Assembly: GCF_033115175.1 (NCBI RefSeq)
Contig: NC_084845.1
Coordinates: forward strand, 1,862,501 to 1,926,500
Origin: Lepus europaeus
Taxonomy: Eukaryota; Chordata; Mammalia; Lagomorpha; Leporidae
Direction of reading: 5' to 3'
Length of the DNA: 64,000 nt
Shown: one piece after another, positions 1-11,245 of the stretch
Numbering within the stretch: position 1 is the stretch's first letter
Layout: every line of letters begins with the position of its first letter
The notes under the pieces: model-generated
What the model was told of the DNA's origin: nothing
The model's input: the letters and a program-made list of their open reading frames with translations, nothing else
The model's database searches: none
Made by a program: the position numbers and the translations under genes

Positions 1-239
1 ACACCTGTCTCATAGATGTTACAAGGATGAGATGCAAATACATATAATGCTTGATGGAGTATCCAGCATACAAGAAGTGCTCAATAAATATTAGTTTTTA
101 TGTCTTGGAGCCTGAAGGGTACAAGGTTATTAAAATGTACTGAAAGGCTTTAACACATGGAGATTCTCTGGAAGAAGACTTTTTTCCCAGTCTTTTTTTT
201 TTTTTTACCTGTTCCTTTGGTAGTCAATTTTGATCATTT
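1..239. other. Intergenic AT-rich DNA, no gene
   Basis: I see no open frame, RNA gene or recognisable repeat boundary here. A run of T at 189-206 is the only simple feature. Confidence 0.5.
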
Positions 240-720
240 TTATTTTCCTTCAAAATGTTCCTTTTCATTAAAATTTTCATATGTATCAGTCTAAAATCAC
301 ATGTTTGCTGTAACATTTAATATGGAATATATTTGTATGGTTCATAATTCAAAAGGTATATTTGTGTGAGAATTTCCTTCCTACTTTTCATCTCCCAGCC
401 TGAGTTTCCCTCCATATAGATAACCAGCATCTCTAGTTTTGTGAACATCTTTAAAAGTCCATGCACATTGAAGCAAATTATATACAATACATATTTAATA
501 AATGAAGCATGCTATGTTCTCTGTTTAACACCTTGGGTTTTTTTTTTATTTAACAACATAACTTGGAGATAATTCCATAAGAGCTTTTGCATTTTTTTAT
601 GGTTGTGGAATTTTCTATTACCTGTTACATGCCATAACTTAATCAATCAATCCTGTCTTTAAGAACATTTTGGTCATTGTTAGTATTTGAAAAATCTATA
701 TCTCTTTATCTCCAAATGTT
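240..720 (+). repeat. Ancient L1M 3'-end-like relic
   Basis: The text around 400-660 ('gataaccagcatctct', 'aacataacttggagataatt', 'aatcaatcctgtcttt') resembles the 3' ends of old mammalian L1M elements, where a 'cttggagatcattcca' phrase precedes a phrase about a stretch ending in 'aatcagtc'. Both ends are diffuse and the family is assigned from memory only. Confidence 0.35.
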
Positions 721-1009
721 TTCCTTCTTTCTGATTTATATTTCTTTTTATCTCAATGATTGTCATGTTTCCCCCATTTAGGTTTACCTTTTGGTGGATC
801 TTTAACCAGATAAGAATGCATTTGGTCTCCTGGCCTGATGAGCTGCATTGTGGGAGCCAGATTACCTCTCTTTATCATTCTAGTCATGTCCTGTGATGTT
901 GACAGGTGAGTATGAGTGGAAATCATGCCATTTCACAGGGTCTCCGGGTAAGATTTGAGTGCTGGTCTTACCTAGAGGAATTATTGTAGTGTGCTAGAAG
1001 TTGTTATTA

Positions 1010-1400
1010 TCAGAGATCTCCAGTCCTTAAAAAGGCCCTGCAGAATCTGACTTGTCTTTATTTCTCTAGATTTTATCTTATACCTCCCTATATTTTAGCT
1101 ATACAGGTCTCTGTATTCCTTTCTATCTTCATAACCTTTATGCACACTGTTAACTAGGTATGGAATGCTTTTCCTCTTAACTGGAACAGGGCAAGCTTTC
1201 TGGTGTATGCTTATAGCACAGTGTATTTTTCATCACATTTACAGCTTATGACTTCATGGTTTTGTTTCTTTGCTTCAACAGTGGACAATGAGCTCCAGGA
1301 AGGCATACTAGGTCATTTCCTTTGTTTATCATTATATTCCTATCTGTATGTAACTGATACTTCATACCTGTTTATTGAATAGTGGAATAAATGAATGTCT
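1010..1400 (+). repeat. L2 LINE 3'-end relic
   Basis: The series 'tggaatgcttttcct', 'gtggacaatgagctcc', 'aggaaggcatactagg' and the terminal 'tgaatagtggaataaatgaatg' follows the usual order of the L2 3' end (short-lived mRNA-like text ending in 'gaataaatgaatg'). It is highly decayed. Confidence 0.5.
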
Positions 1401-2940
1401 ACCATTTTGCCAGGTCAGTATTAAAGCTCTCTGGCTAGTAAAACAGTTTAAGGGGAAAAAAATGGATGAATAACCCTAGATTTTCTAAATAAAGTACAGT
1501 ACTTTGGTTAGCATGTTATAACTTGCCTTCTGAATGTTAGAAAGGGTACCCTGTGCCCTGTTGGACAGGGGCATGTGAGCTCAACTTTGGGGAAGTAAGC
1601 CTTCCTGGCATGGTGAAGGAACTGTTATACTTCTGAACCTAAATACTGTCTGTTAGACTTATTTTCCTGTTATAACAGCTGATTCGTGCCAGGGTGATTC
1701 TTTGCTTATTTTAATCTGGTATTAATTACTTTTGGGAATGATTTGGATTCTTTTATATCTTTTAATATTTGGATTTAAGAACAAACTTTGTGAAAGAATT
1801 GGTTGCCAAATTATTTAGCATTGTCCTGAAACTCCTTTAAAGAGTTAAAAAATACAAGTAAATTTCTTATTAAGGAAAATCTGTTAGATTTGCATTACTG
1901 AGAAACTATATGCAAATTAGTATGTGAAGATATTTACCTATCCAGTCCTGAATGTATACACAAGTGTCCTAAATACTGAAGAACTGTTTACTGATTTGGT
2001 AAATTAGTTATTTATTTTGATCTGGCTATGTATGGAACAAACCTATGTGTGGACTTGGAGAGCCCTAGCAGAGACCTCTTCAGGATCCTCAAATGTTTTA
2101 CATAGCCCAAGAGCTGTTGATTTTATGTATTTTCCCGGCACAAACTAGCATCTGAAGACTCACTAAACACTTCCATCTACCCAGTTGTCCAAACCAGGAG
2201 TATGGGAATAATTTCTGATGCCCTTTTCTTTGTCCGACATACACAAATCAACAGAATTGTCTATTTTGTCTTCAAAGTATATTTTTTATTCACTTCTCCC
2301 TGTCTCCCTTGCTGCCATGCTAGCTCAGCATCCTGTCATTTATTGCCTAGACAGCTGCCTCACCATAATCTTTAAAATTTATTTGTCAGCTTACATATTG
2401 AGTGTCTCTTCCCAGATAGATTGAAACTCTGAAGACATATGTATTAAATAAATCAATGTATTAAAAAATGCCTGAATAAGCATTTATTGAGAGACTTCTA
2501 TGTATTAAGCTTTCTGCTAGGCTTTTGAGATAGTAGTAGTAACAAAAAACTTCCGTCCATACCCACCTACATAGATTAGTCTATTACTGATCTGTTATAG
2601 ATTAGTGATTCTCAAACTGGTTTCAAGATTCATTCATACTCTTGAAAATGTTTGAAGATGTTGAAGATGTTTGCTTATGTAGCTTCCATCCATCCATCCA
2701 GATGATCTTTGACTTATGATTTGACAACAGTTTTTTAACTTGATGGTGCAAAAGTAATATACATTCAATAGAAACTATAAATGTTGATTCCCCCCCCCCG
2801 GTTTAATGATATGCAGAACCGTACTGTCTCACTGTGCTCAGCAGTGAGTCACAACTCAGTCAGCCATGCATGCACACAACCAGTAATCTAGAGTGTACCG
2901 TGTTGCTAAATCACAGTAGATTAGATAAATGTACTTTAAT
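1401..2940. other. Intergenic, no gene seen
   Basis: Unique-looking AT-rich sequence. The only open frame (2218-2424, 68 codons) has no recognisable similarity. A homopolymer of C lies at 2791-2800. Confidence 0.5.
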
Positions 2941-2944
2941 TCAA

Positions 2945-3246
2945 GTTTTAAAAACTTTTTATTGTTTATTTGAAAGGCAGAGATTGTCCCATCTCCTGGT
3001 TTACTCCCCAAGTGGCCACACAGCCAGGACTGCACATGGCCAAAGCTAGCAGCCATGAACTCAACCTGGGACTCTCATGTAAATGGCAGGAACCCAACTA
3101 CTTGAGCGATTGCTTGTTGCTTCCCAGTATGCTCATTAGCAGGATGTTGGAAATGGGAGTAGAACTAGGACTCAAACCCGGGCATTCTGATAATGGATAC
3201 AAGTATCCTAGGTAGTGTCATAACTGCTGCACCATCTACACACCTT
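2945..3246 (-). repeat. CSINE, old diverged copy
   Basis: In minus orientation: a poly-T/'tttgaaaggcagag' 3' end, then 'tggtttactccccaagtggcc', 'tcaacctgggactctcatg' and 'gaactaggactcaaacccgg'. It is more diverged than the other copies and belongs to an older subfamily. Confidence 0.75.
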
Positions 3247-3336
3247 AAATGCATTTTTTCACTTAAGATATTTCAACTTTGTTTTATCTGGACATAACCC
3301 CATTATAAGTCAAGAAGCATCTCTAATTCTAGAAAT

Positions 3337-3660
3337 TTGGAGCTGGTGTTGTGGTGTAGCAGGTAAATCTACTGCTTGTGATACAAAAATACCATATAGG
3401 CGCTGGTTTGCATCCTGGCTGCTCCACTTCCAGTCCAGCTCCCTGATAATGTGCCTTTGAAAGCAGCAGATGTCCCAAATGCTTGGCCCTCCATCCATAT
3501 GGGAGGCCAGAAGCAGCTCCTGGCTCCTAGCTTCAGCCTTCCAACCATAGATTTTGCAGCCATCTGGGAGAGTGAACCAATGGATGGAAGATCTCTCTCT
3601 CTGCTTCTTCCTCTCTCTCTGTAATTCTGACTTCCAAATAAATAAATCTTTAAAAAAAAG
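3337..3660 (+). repeat. CSINE
   Basis: Head 'ggagctggtgttgtggtgta', body 'ccagctccctgataatgtgc', a short ct-rich stretch and the tail 'aaataaataaatctttaaaaa'. Nearly full length. Confidence 0.9.
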
Positions 3661-4034
3661 TTAAAAAGTTATGGGAATTCAGTACTCTACTTTTAACAAT
3701 GGATAGATTATCCAGACAGCAAACCAATAAGGAAAGTGGAAACTTGAATAATACTACAGACCAAATGGACCTAACATACATACAGGGAACACTCCCATCT
3801 AACAAAAGCAGATTACACATTGTTTTCAAGCACATATGGAACATTCTCCAGGACTGAGCATATGTTAGGCTACAAGAAAAGGCTTAAGCTTAAGAAGATT
3901 GAAATCATATCAAGTGTCTTTTTCTTATAATTTACGAAACTGGAAATCCATAATGAGGAAAATTGGAAAATTCAAAAATATGTGGAAGTTTAAACCATAT
4001 ACTCTTGAACAACCAAGGATCAAAAAAGAAACCA

Positions 4035-4400
4035 AGGGGCCAGCATTGTGGCGTAGCAGGTAAGGCCACCACCTGCAGTGCTGGCATCCCATGTGAGCGC
4101 CGGTTTGAGACCTGGCTGTTCCACTTCTGATCCAGCACTCTGCTATGGCCTGGGAAAGCAGTGGAAGATGGCCCAAGTCTGTGGGCCACTGCACCCGCAT
4201 GAGAAGAACCGGAGGAAGCTCCTGGCTCCTGGCTTCGGATCAGTGCAACTCCGGCTGTTTTGTGGCTGATTGGGGAGTGACCCAGCAAACGGAGGACCCA
4301 CCCATCCCTCCCTCCCTCCCTCCCTCCCTCTGTGTGTGTGTGTGTGTGTCTGCCTCTCTGTGTAACTCTGACTTTCAAATAAATAAATCTTAAAAAAAAG
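4035..4400 (+). repeat. CSINE, full length
   Basis: Complete copy with head 'ggggccagcattgtggcgta', long (tccc)n(gt)n stretch at 4302-4349 and tail 'aaataaataaatcttaaaaa'. It sits inside the L1 relic. Confidence 0.93.
4302..4350. repeat. (TCCC)n(GT)n microsatellite inside a SINE
   Basis: Pyrimidine tetramers followed by about nine GT units, formed by expansion of the ct-rich tail of the CSINE around it. Confidence 0.9.
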
Positions 4401-4416
4401 GAAAATAGATCTCAAG

Positions 4417-4737
4417 GCTGGAGTTACAGTGTAGTAGGTAAGGCCACTGCCTGTAAAACTGGCATCACATATGGGAGGTGCTGGTTTGTATCACAGGTGC
4501 TCCAGTGCTGATCCAGGTCCTTCTTAATGGCCTCAGAAAGGCAGCAGAAGATGGCCCAAGTTTTTGGGACCCTGCCACACATGTGGTAGACCTGGAAAAA
4601 GCTCTTGGCTTAGCTTGGCCCAGTCCTGGCTATTGCAGACATCTGGAGAGTGAAATAGTGGATGGGTCTTTCTGTCTCTCCCCTTCTCTCTGTAACTTTG
4701 ACTTCCAAACAAATAAATAAATCCTTAAAAAACAAAT
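4417..4737 (+). repeat. CSINE
   Basis: Head 'ggctggagttacagtgtagt' and tail 'caaacaaataaataaatccttaaaa'. It directly follows the previous SINE, separated by only about 16 bases, so two insertions targeted almost the same A-rich site. Confidence 0.9.
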
Positions 4738-5147
4738 AGATATCAAATCACCTAACTTTTACACTTGTAGAAACTAGAAAAGAACAATCTAAGCCCAAAG
4801 TCAGTAGAAAAAAGTAAGTAATAAAGATCAGAGCAAAAATAAATGACACAGAGGCAAAACAATGGAAAAGATCAGTAAAACTAAGATCACAAGTAATATT
4901 CAGTTTTTAAATGATAAGAAACTTTTAGCTAGACCAAGATAAAGAGAAAATTCAAATGAAATTAAGAATGAGAGGAGACATTACTAATAACTACAGATAT
5001 ACAAGGGATCATAAGAGACTACTATAAACATGTATATGCCAACAAGAAGAAATTCCTGGAAACACAAAGACTGAATCATGAAGAAATAGACTGAGCAGAT
5101 GAACAATGAGTAAGGAGACTAAACTCATAATCAAAAACCTCCTATCA

Positions 5148-5352
5148 GGCCAGTGCCACGGCTCACTAGGCTAATCCTCTGCCTGCAGTGCACACCCCGG
5201 GTTGTAGTCCCAGTTGCTCCTCTTTCAGTCCAGCTCTCTGCTGTGGCCCGGGAGTGCAGTGGAGGATGGCCCAGGTCTTTGGGCCCTGCACCCATATGGG
5301 AGACAAGGAGGAAGCTCCTGGCTCCTGGCTTTGGATCGGCTGAATGTGACCT
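5148..5352 (+). repeat. CSINE, 3'-truncated
   Basis: Head 'ggccagtgccacggctcact' to 'ctcctggctttggatcggct'. The ct-rich stretch and A-rich tail are missing. Unrelated GC-rich text follows from 5353 to about 5650. Confidence 0.85.
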
Positions 5353-5671
5353 CCCAACTGGAACTGCTGCCGCCTGCTGGGAGCGCCTTGCGGTCTGGGC
5401 CAGTTCACAGTGCTGCTGGTGTGAAGGCTGATGCCTCCAGAACACCGCCCGGACCTGGGAGCACGGAGGAGGCTGCTGCCACCTGGCTTTCTTTACCCCA
5501 ACTTTCTGATGCTTTTTTTTCTCTATCCCCCACCCCAGTTTTTGCTTGGGAGCTCTTGCTTGTCTGTCTCCTGTTGCTCTAGGGCAGGAGCTGGCCTAGG
5601 GGGCCATGCCTCTCTTCAGTGGCCACTGTGTAGACGCGTTCCAGCTATTCCACTTTTTTTTTTTTTTCATT

Positions 5672-5920
5672 TTTTAAAGAATTTATTTGAAAGACAGAGA
5701 CGGGGTAGGGGAGGAAGGTCTTCCATCCACTGGTTCACTCCCCAATTAGCTGCAACGGCCGGAGCTGTGCCGATCCAAAGCCAGGAGCCAGAGGCTTCTT
5801 CCACGTCTCCCATGCAGGTACAGGAGCCCAAGGACTTGGGCCATCTGCTGCTGCTTTCCCAGTCCATAGCAGAGAGCTGGATCGGAAATGGAGCAGCTGG
5901 GACTCAAACTGCCAAAGCAC
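5672..5920 (-). repeat. CSINE, first arm of an inverted pair
   Basis: Minus-strand copy starting 'aaagaatttatttgaaagacag' and reading through 'ggttcactccccaattagctgc'. It runs directly into a plus-strand partial copy. Confidence 0.9.
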
Positions 5921-5924
5921 TGGC

Positions 5925-6175
5925 CTCTGTTCCACTTCCGATCCAGCTCCCTGTTAATGCACCTGGGAAAGTAGCAGAGGATGGCCCAAGTGTTTGGTTC
6001 CCTGAACCCATGTGAAAGACCCAGAAGAAGCTACTGGTTTTGGATCAGCTTAGTTTTGGCCATTGCAGTCATCTGGGGAGTGAACCAGTGGATGGAAGAC
6101 ATTCTCCCTCCCTCTCTCTCTCTCTCTCTCTAGCTTTGTCTTTCAAATAAATAAAATAAACCTTTAAAAAATATG
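5925..6175 (+). repeat. CSINE, 5'-truncated second arm of an inverted pair
   Basis: Starts within the element at 'gttccacttccgatccagct' and ends 'aaataaataaaataaacctttaaa', with a (tc)n stretch at 6107-6131. Its junction with the previous minus-strand copy is head to head without a spacer. Confidence 0.85.
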
Positions 6176-6775
6176 GAGGAATCAATTTTTCTAACGAGGT
6201 GAAAGAACTGTACACTGAAAACTGCAAGATGTTGGTGAAAGAAATGAACACAAAAATAAATGGAAAGATGCCTTGTGTTCATGGATTGGAAGAGTTAATA
6301 TCGCTAAAATGCCCTTACTATGCAAAGCAATCCACAGTTTGATTTCAGATTCCTTGTCAGAATTCAAATGAAATTTTTTTTTATAGAAATAGAAAAAACT
6401 CATAAAATTCATAAAGAATCGCAAAAAGCTCCAATACCCAAAGCAATATTGAGGGCAAAAAAAAAAGCAGCAGTAACAACAAAAACAAAGCTGGAAACAT
6501 CATGCTATCTGATCTCAAAACCTACAAAGCTATAGTAATCAAAAAAGTATGCCACTGGCATAGAAACAGGTATTGGAGGTACAGAGAACCCAGAAGCAAA
6601 TCCACACATTTATGGTCAGTTGCTGAAAGCACACAATGGAGAATGGACAAGTTCCTCTATAAATGGTGTTGCAAAAACTAGACAGCCGCACGCAGAAGAA
6701 TGAAATTGGACCTTTATATGGTACCATACACAAAAAATTAACTCAGTGTATTAAAGATTTAAATATAGGAGCTGG

Positions 6776-7100
6776 AGGGCTGGTGACATGGTGCAGTAGA
6801 TTAATCCTCTGCCTGCGGCACCAGCATCCCATATGAGCGCCGGTTCTAGTCCTGGCTGCTCCACTTCCAGTCCAGCTCTGCGATGGCCTGGGAAAGCAGT
6901 GGAAGATGGCCCAAGTGCTTGGGCCTCTGCACCACATGGCAGATCCGGAAGAAGCTCCTGGCTCTTGGCTTCAGATTGATGCAGCTCCAACTGTTGCAGC
7001 CATTTTGGGAGTGAACCACCAGAAGGAAGACCTCTCTCTCTTTCACTGTCTGTAACTCTACCTCTCAAAATAAATTAAAAAATCTTTTAAAAAATAAATA
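6776..7100 (+). repeat. CSINE
   Basis: Head 'gggctggtgacatggtgcag' to tail 'aaaataaattaaaaaatctttt', within the L1 relic. Confidence 0.9.
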
Positions 7101-7105
7101 AATAT

Positions 7106-7412
7106 AGGAGCTGGAATTTTGGCCCAGCTAGTTGAGTTGCTACCTGTGATGCCAGCATCCCATATGAGTGCGGGTTGAAGTCCCAGCTGCTCTAGTTCCG
7201 ATCCAGTTCCCTGCTAATGTGTGTGGGAAAGCAATGAAAAAATGGCCCAAGTACTTGGGCCCCTGCCACCCATGTGGGAGACCAAGGTGGAATTCCTGGT
7301 TCCTGGTTTCAGCCTACCCCAGCCCTGACTGTTGTAGCCACTGGGGAGTGAACCAACGTATGGAAGATCTCTAACTCTGCCTTTCAAATAAATAAATCTT
7401 TTAAAAAAAAAG
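7106..7412 (+). repeat. CSINE
   Basis: Head 'ggagctggaattttggccca', tail 'aaataaataaatcttttaaaa'. It abuts the previous copy, and both are preceded by 'taaatatagg', a probable shared or repeated target site. Confidence 0.9.
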
Positions 7413-7593
7413 CCTTAAAACTAAGACCTAAACTGTAAAACTACTGTAGAAAACATGACACAGAGCCCCCATTTGATAATATTCATGTAAGATTTGTATA
7501 TGGAGTATGCTTCCAGGATAAAGTGAAGACAGATAAAATCACTAGATGTGTAGGGAAGAGAAGTTCAGAGAGGGAGTAAAAAGAAAAAACCTA

Positions 7594-7825
7594 TTTTTTA
7601 AAGAAATTATTTTATTCATTTGCAAGGCAGAGAAAGAGAAAACACACAAATATGCTATTTCACTCTCCAAATGCTCACAATGACTGATGTTAGATCAATC
7701 CAGAGCCAGGAGCTGGAACTCAATCCCATCTCCCATATGGGTGGCAGGGACCTGTTTCTAGGATGCACATTAGCAGGAAGCTAGAATTAGGAATGGAGCC
7801 AGAACTGGAAGCCAATCCTCTGATT
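7594..7825 (-). repeat. CSINE, old diverged copy
   Basis: Minus-strand text with 'tttgcaaggcagagaaagag', 'cagagccaggagctggaact' and 'gcacattagcaggaagctag'. It is interrupted near 7836 by the next, younger copy. Confidence 0.75.
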
Positions 7826-7839
7826 CCTCTGATATGTAT

Positions 7840-8156
7840 TCTTTTTTTTTTTCTTCAAAGATTTATTTATTTGAAAGGCAGAGTTACAGAGAGGCAGACT
7901 CAGAGAAGTCTTCCATCTGCTGGTTCACTCCCCAAATGGCTGCAACAGCCAGAGCTGAGCTGATCCAAAGCCAGGGGCCTCTTCTGGGTCTTCCACTCAG
8001 GTGCAGGGGCCCAGGGATTTGGGCCATCTTCCACTGCTTTCTCAGGCCACAGCAGAGAGCTGGATCAGAAGAGGAGTAGCCGGAACTAGAACCAGCGCCC
8101 ACATGGGATGCCGGCACTGCAGGCAGAGGATTAAACTGCCACAGTGCTGGCCCCCT
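7840..8156 (-). repeat. CSINE
   Basis: Minus strand: 'agatttatttatttgaaagg' to 'tgccacagtgctggccccc'. It lies inside the older copy before it; 'tctgat' flanks both sides (7826 side and 8154 side), consistent with a nested insertion. Confidence 0.9.
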
Positions 8157-8885
8157 GATAGGATTTCTAACCATGAGGCCAAATGCCCACCCCTGGAAAA
8201 AAAGTTCCTGTTTTCAACTGGGAAGTTATTTTTTGTTTAATCTCAGAAGCACAGGTAACTGAGCAAAAGTAAACATTAAATGAATATACCTCTGCACAGT
8301 AAAGAAATCAACACAGTGAAGTAACAACCTATGAAACAGTAGAAAATACTTGGAAACTGTACATTTGGTAAGGGATTAATATCCAGAATACATAGTGAAT
8401 TCAAATAACTCAATAGCAAGAAAACCCAATTTTAAAAAGTACAGAGAACCTGAAAAGAGAATTCTCAGAAGATGATACACAAATGGTTAACAGTTACATG
8501 AAGAAATAACATCACAAATCATCAGGAAAATATAGAATCATAGCAAGATATTATCTCACACCTCCTAGAATGGCTGTTACCAAGAAAAAAAACACATAAG
8601 TTTTGGGGCTCACATCCCATAGCAAAGTGCCTGATCTCTCCAATCCTCTCTCCCCTTCCCCCTTCAAATAACTAAACAAAAAATTTTAAAAATTTAAGAT
8701 GACTGTTGACAAGGATGTGGAGAAAGAGGAATTCTTGTACACTGTTGACAGGAATGTACACTAGTACAACTATTAACGGAAAACAGGATGGAAGTTCACA
8801 ATGTGTACACATCCAAAATATCACAACATATACCATAAATATATACAGTTTTTATTTGTCAGTTATAGCTTAATAAAAAGTGAAG

Positions 8886-9916
8886 TCATAATTAGAAATA
8901 CATATTTATTAATTTAAAATGATAATATACTACATCTTGATAATCAACATTTCTAATCAAAGATGGTTTAATTTTCAAAACAAAATATTGCGAAGAGTTA
9001 CACTATTTTACATTTCTGTAAATCTCTAGCATCTGACTTAATAGGAAACAGCTGGATTCTTCTGTAGTTCAACACTTAATCTGTCATGATATCACACTCC
9101 TGTAGCCTTAGGAAAGCTCCACTTTTATACTTGGAAAACAAGGGCTACTTTTGTAGACAATTTAGAAGATAACACATTAGATTGAGATGATGTTATGAGT
9201 TTATAAGTTCATGTATCAAACTAGACTTTTAATTTAAACTTGCAATGGTGGAGATATTTAACAGATCTATATGGATCAAAAATTGAACCAAAAAACCCCA
9301 CAAGGATATGTGTAGTTGAAGATCTAAACCCGCTGGAAATATGTAAAGGTAGTTAACAATTTTGAATGTTGTTGGATAGTGGGCTTATGATGTCTAGAAG
9401 CATCTCTGCATACTGCAGTCCCAGAGTCCTAGATCATTGTGTCAGATGGGTTGGGGAAGGACTCTCCTGACATGAAAGGAAACTGAAAAAAATGATGGTT
9501 ACTCAGGGCTCCAGCTTACATTATGTGTGGTGGCAGAGGGCAGAAACAGACCCTTGCAGAGAGTACCTAGGCTAGGCTCTAATCTTGCTGGGTAACTTAA
9601 TGTACCCCTTTGTCACATGACAGAGCCCCCATTTGATAATACTCATGTAAGATTTGTATCTGGACTATGCTTCTAGGAATAAAGTGAAGACAGTTAAAAA
9701 ATCGCTGGATGTGGAGGGAAGAGTAGTTCAGAGAGGAAGTAAGAAGATAACCCATGGGAAAAACATGTAGAAACGTAACTTGAGAAGCACTGAGTTAAAC
9801 TTAGGGAATCTTACAGTAAAGAAGACCACAAAGTCAGCAATGAGGACATGAATTTACTCCCTACAAAATGCGGTTCAGATCAGTTTTAGTGTGACTTTAA
9901 GATTCTTGAAGAGATT
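8886..9916. other. Intergenic, no gene seen
   Basis: AT-rich, without open frames of note. A segment at 9617-9760 repeats, at roughly 90% identity by eye, the text at 7459-7590 ('gacagagcccccatttgat', 'catgtaagatttgtat'), so part of it is a local duplication of L1-derived sequence. Confidence 0.5.
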
Positions 9917-10248
9917 GGGGCTGGAATTGTGGCATAGTGGGTAAAGCCACAACCTGTGACCAGCATCCCATTAAGGGTGCCAGTTCACGTCCCTGCTGTT
10001 CCACTTCTGATCTAACTCCTTGCTAATGGCCTCAGAAAACCAGTGGAAAATGACCCAAGTGTGTATGCTCCTGCCACCTACATCAGAAGCCTGGAGGAGA
10101 CTGTTGGCTCCTAACTTTGGCCTGGCACAGTGCTGGCCATTGCAACCATTTGGGGAGTGGACCAGTGGATGGAAGATCTCTTTCTCTCTGTCCCTGTATC
10201 TGCCTCTCTGTACCTCTGAATTTCAAGAATAATTTTTTTTAAAAAAAA
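9917..10248 (+). repeat. CSINE
   Basis: Head 'ggggctggaattgtggcata', tail degraded ('aatttcaagaataattttttt'). A direct repeat 'gattcttgaagagat' flanks it (9901-9916 and 10251-10265), a target-site duplication of about 15 bp. Confidence 0.93.
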
Positions 10249-10355
10249 AGGATTCTTGAAGAGATAGAGCATAGTATCCATAAAGTGTTCATATATTTGA
10301 GAAAGGTGAATATTAAAAAGCACCAATTAGAAACCTTAGAACTGAAAAAATAATG

Positions 10356-10475
10356 AATGGACTTCAAAAATGTCATGGGAAAATGGAATTCAAATGGTAA
10401 GTTTATTTTGGTGCAAAAACATTTTGAAACCCATACATAGTTTTTTCATAATATGCAGTTTCCATTAATTTTTTT
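10356..10475 (+). repeat. Palindromic MITE-like element, mariner type, partial
   Basis: Phrases 'acttcaaaaatgtcatggga', 'taagtttattttggtgcaaa' and 'catagttttttcataatatg' match a short palindromic element whose ends read 'cttcaaaaagttcatggaaa' and its complement. Similar text occurs at 11165, 12210, 60905 and 63875. The family name (Hsmar2-like) is a suggestion. Confidence 0.5.
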
Positions 10476-10477
10476 AA

Positions 10478-11130
10478 AAATTAGAGTGTACATTAACATT
10501 CACTGGTTTACTTCTCAAATGTCTCCAACACCTGGGGCTGGACTAGGCTAAAGCTGGGAGCTTAGAACTAACTCATTCTGTGACTACCACGGAGATGACA
10601 GAGGTTCAACTACCTGAACCATGATCTCATGCCTCCCAGTGCACATAAATGGGAAGCGGGAATTGGAGAAGAACCAGAATTTAAATCTAGGTACTCTGGG
10701 GACTGGTGCCCTGGTGCAGTAGGTTAATCCTCTGCCTGTGCTGCCGGCATCCCATGTGAGCACCAGTTCTAGTTTCGGCTGTTCTTCTTCCAATCCAGCT
10801 TTCTGCTGTGGACTGGGAAGGCAGTAGAAGATGGCCCAAGTCCTTGGGCCCCTGCACCCACATGGGAGACTGGGAAGAAGCCTCTGGCTCCTGGCTTCGG
10901 ATTAGCACAGCTTTGGCCTTTGTGGCCATTTAGGGAGTGAACCAATGGAAGGAAAACCTTTCTCTCTGTCTTTCCCTCTCACTGTAAGTCTACCTCTCAA
11001 ATAAATAAAATCCTTAAAAATATATAAATAAATCTAGGTACTCTGATATGGGATGCAGGTATCTCAATTAGTGTCTAAACCAAACAGCTCAATTAGTGTC
11101 TAAAGCCAAACAGCCACCTCTATAATTGTT
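10478..11130 (-). repeat. Old CSINE split by a younger SINE
   Basis: A diverged minus-strand copy (10478-10698, 'cactggtttacttctcaaat', 'gaagaaccagaatttaaatc') resumes after the inserted SINE at 11046 ('atatgggatgcaggtatctc'). Confidence 0.7.
10699..11029 (+). repeat. CSINE nested in an older SINE
   Basis: Complete plus-strand copy. A perfect 16-bp target-site duplication, aaatctaggtactctg, lies at 10683-10698 and 11030-11045. Confidence 0.97.
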
Positions 11131-11162
11131 TTGAAGTCCACCCATAGGCATGAATATCAGGA

Positions 11163-11245
11163 GCTTTTTTTTTTTTTTTTTGCACCAAAATAAGATTAAT
11201 TTTTAATTGTCAAAGAACTTTTTAAAGTTCCCTTGTATAGCCATT
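11163..11245 (-). repeat. Palindromic MITE-like fragment
   Basis: Contains 'tttgcaccaaaataag' and 'aactttttaaagttccctt', one arm of the palindromic element described at 10356, after a 16-bp T run. Confidence 0.45.

Larger units (their letters stand above)
3661..8885 (+). mobile_element. Decayed L1M retrotransposon (ORF2 and 3' end), broken up by SINEs
   Basis: Read in the + direction, the unique text between SINEs follows the order of an old L1. The endonuclease-region phrases ('caccaaatggac'-like, 'ggaacattctccaggact', 'aaaatatgtggaagttt') are at 3.7-4.03 kb and 4.74-5.14 kb. The post-reverse-transcriptase region ('gaaagatgccttgtgttcatgg', 'ctgatctcaaaacctacaaag') is at 6.18-6.77 kb. The C-terminal and 3'-UTR part ('aaggatgtggagaaagagg', 'tgtacactgttgacagg') is at 8.25-8.88 kb. 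Frames are full of stops, so it is dead. At least nine CSINE copies have inserted into or beside it, which makes it older than the lagomorph SINE bursts. The exact subfamily needs a repeat library. Confidence 0.75.

Noticed and set aside
5131..5582. Open frames of about 90-190 codons over SINE copies (also near 6751, 27841, 29507, 52034, 58844)
   Set aside because: Their peptides (for example 'PGARSFL', 'AWALHPHG') are recurrent translations of CSINE sequence, not proteins.
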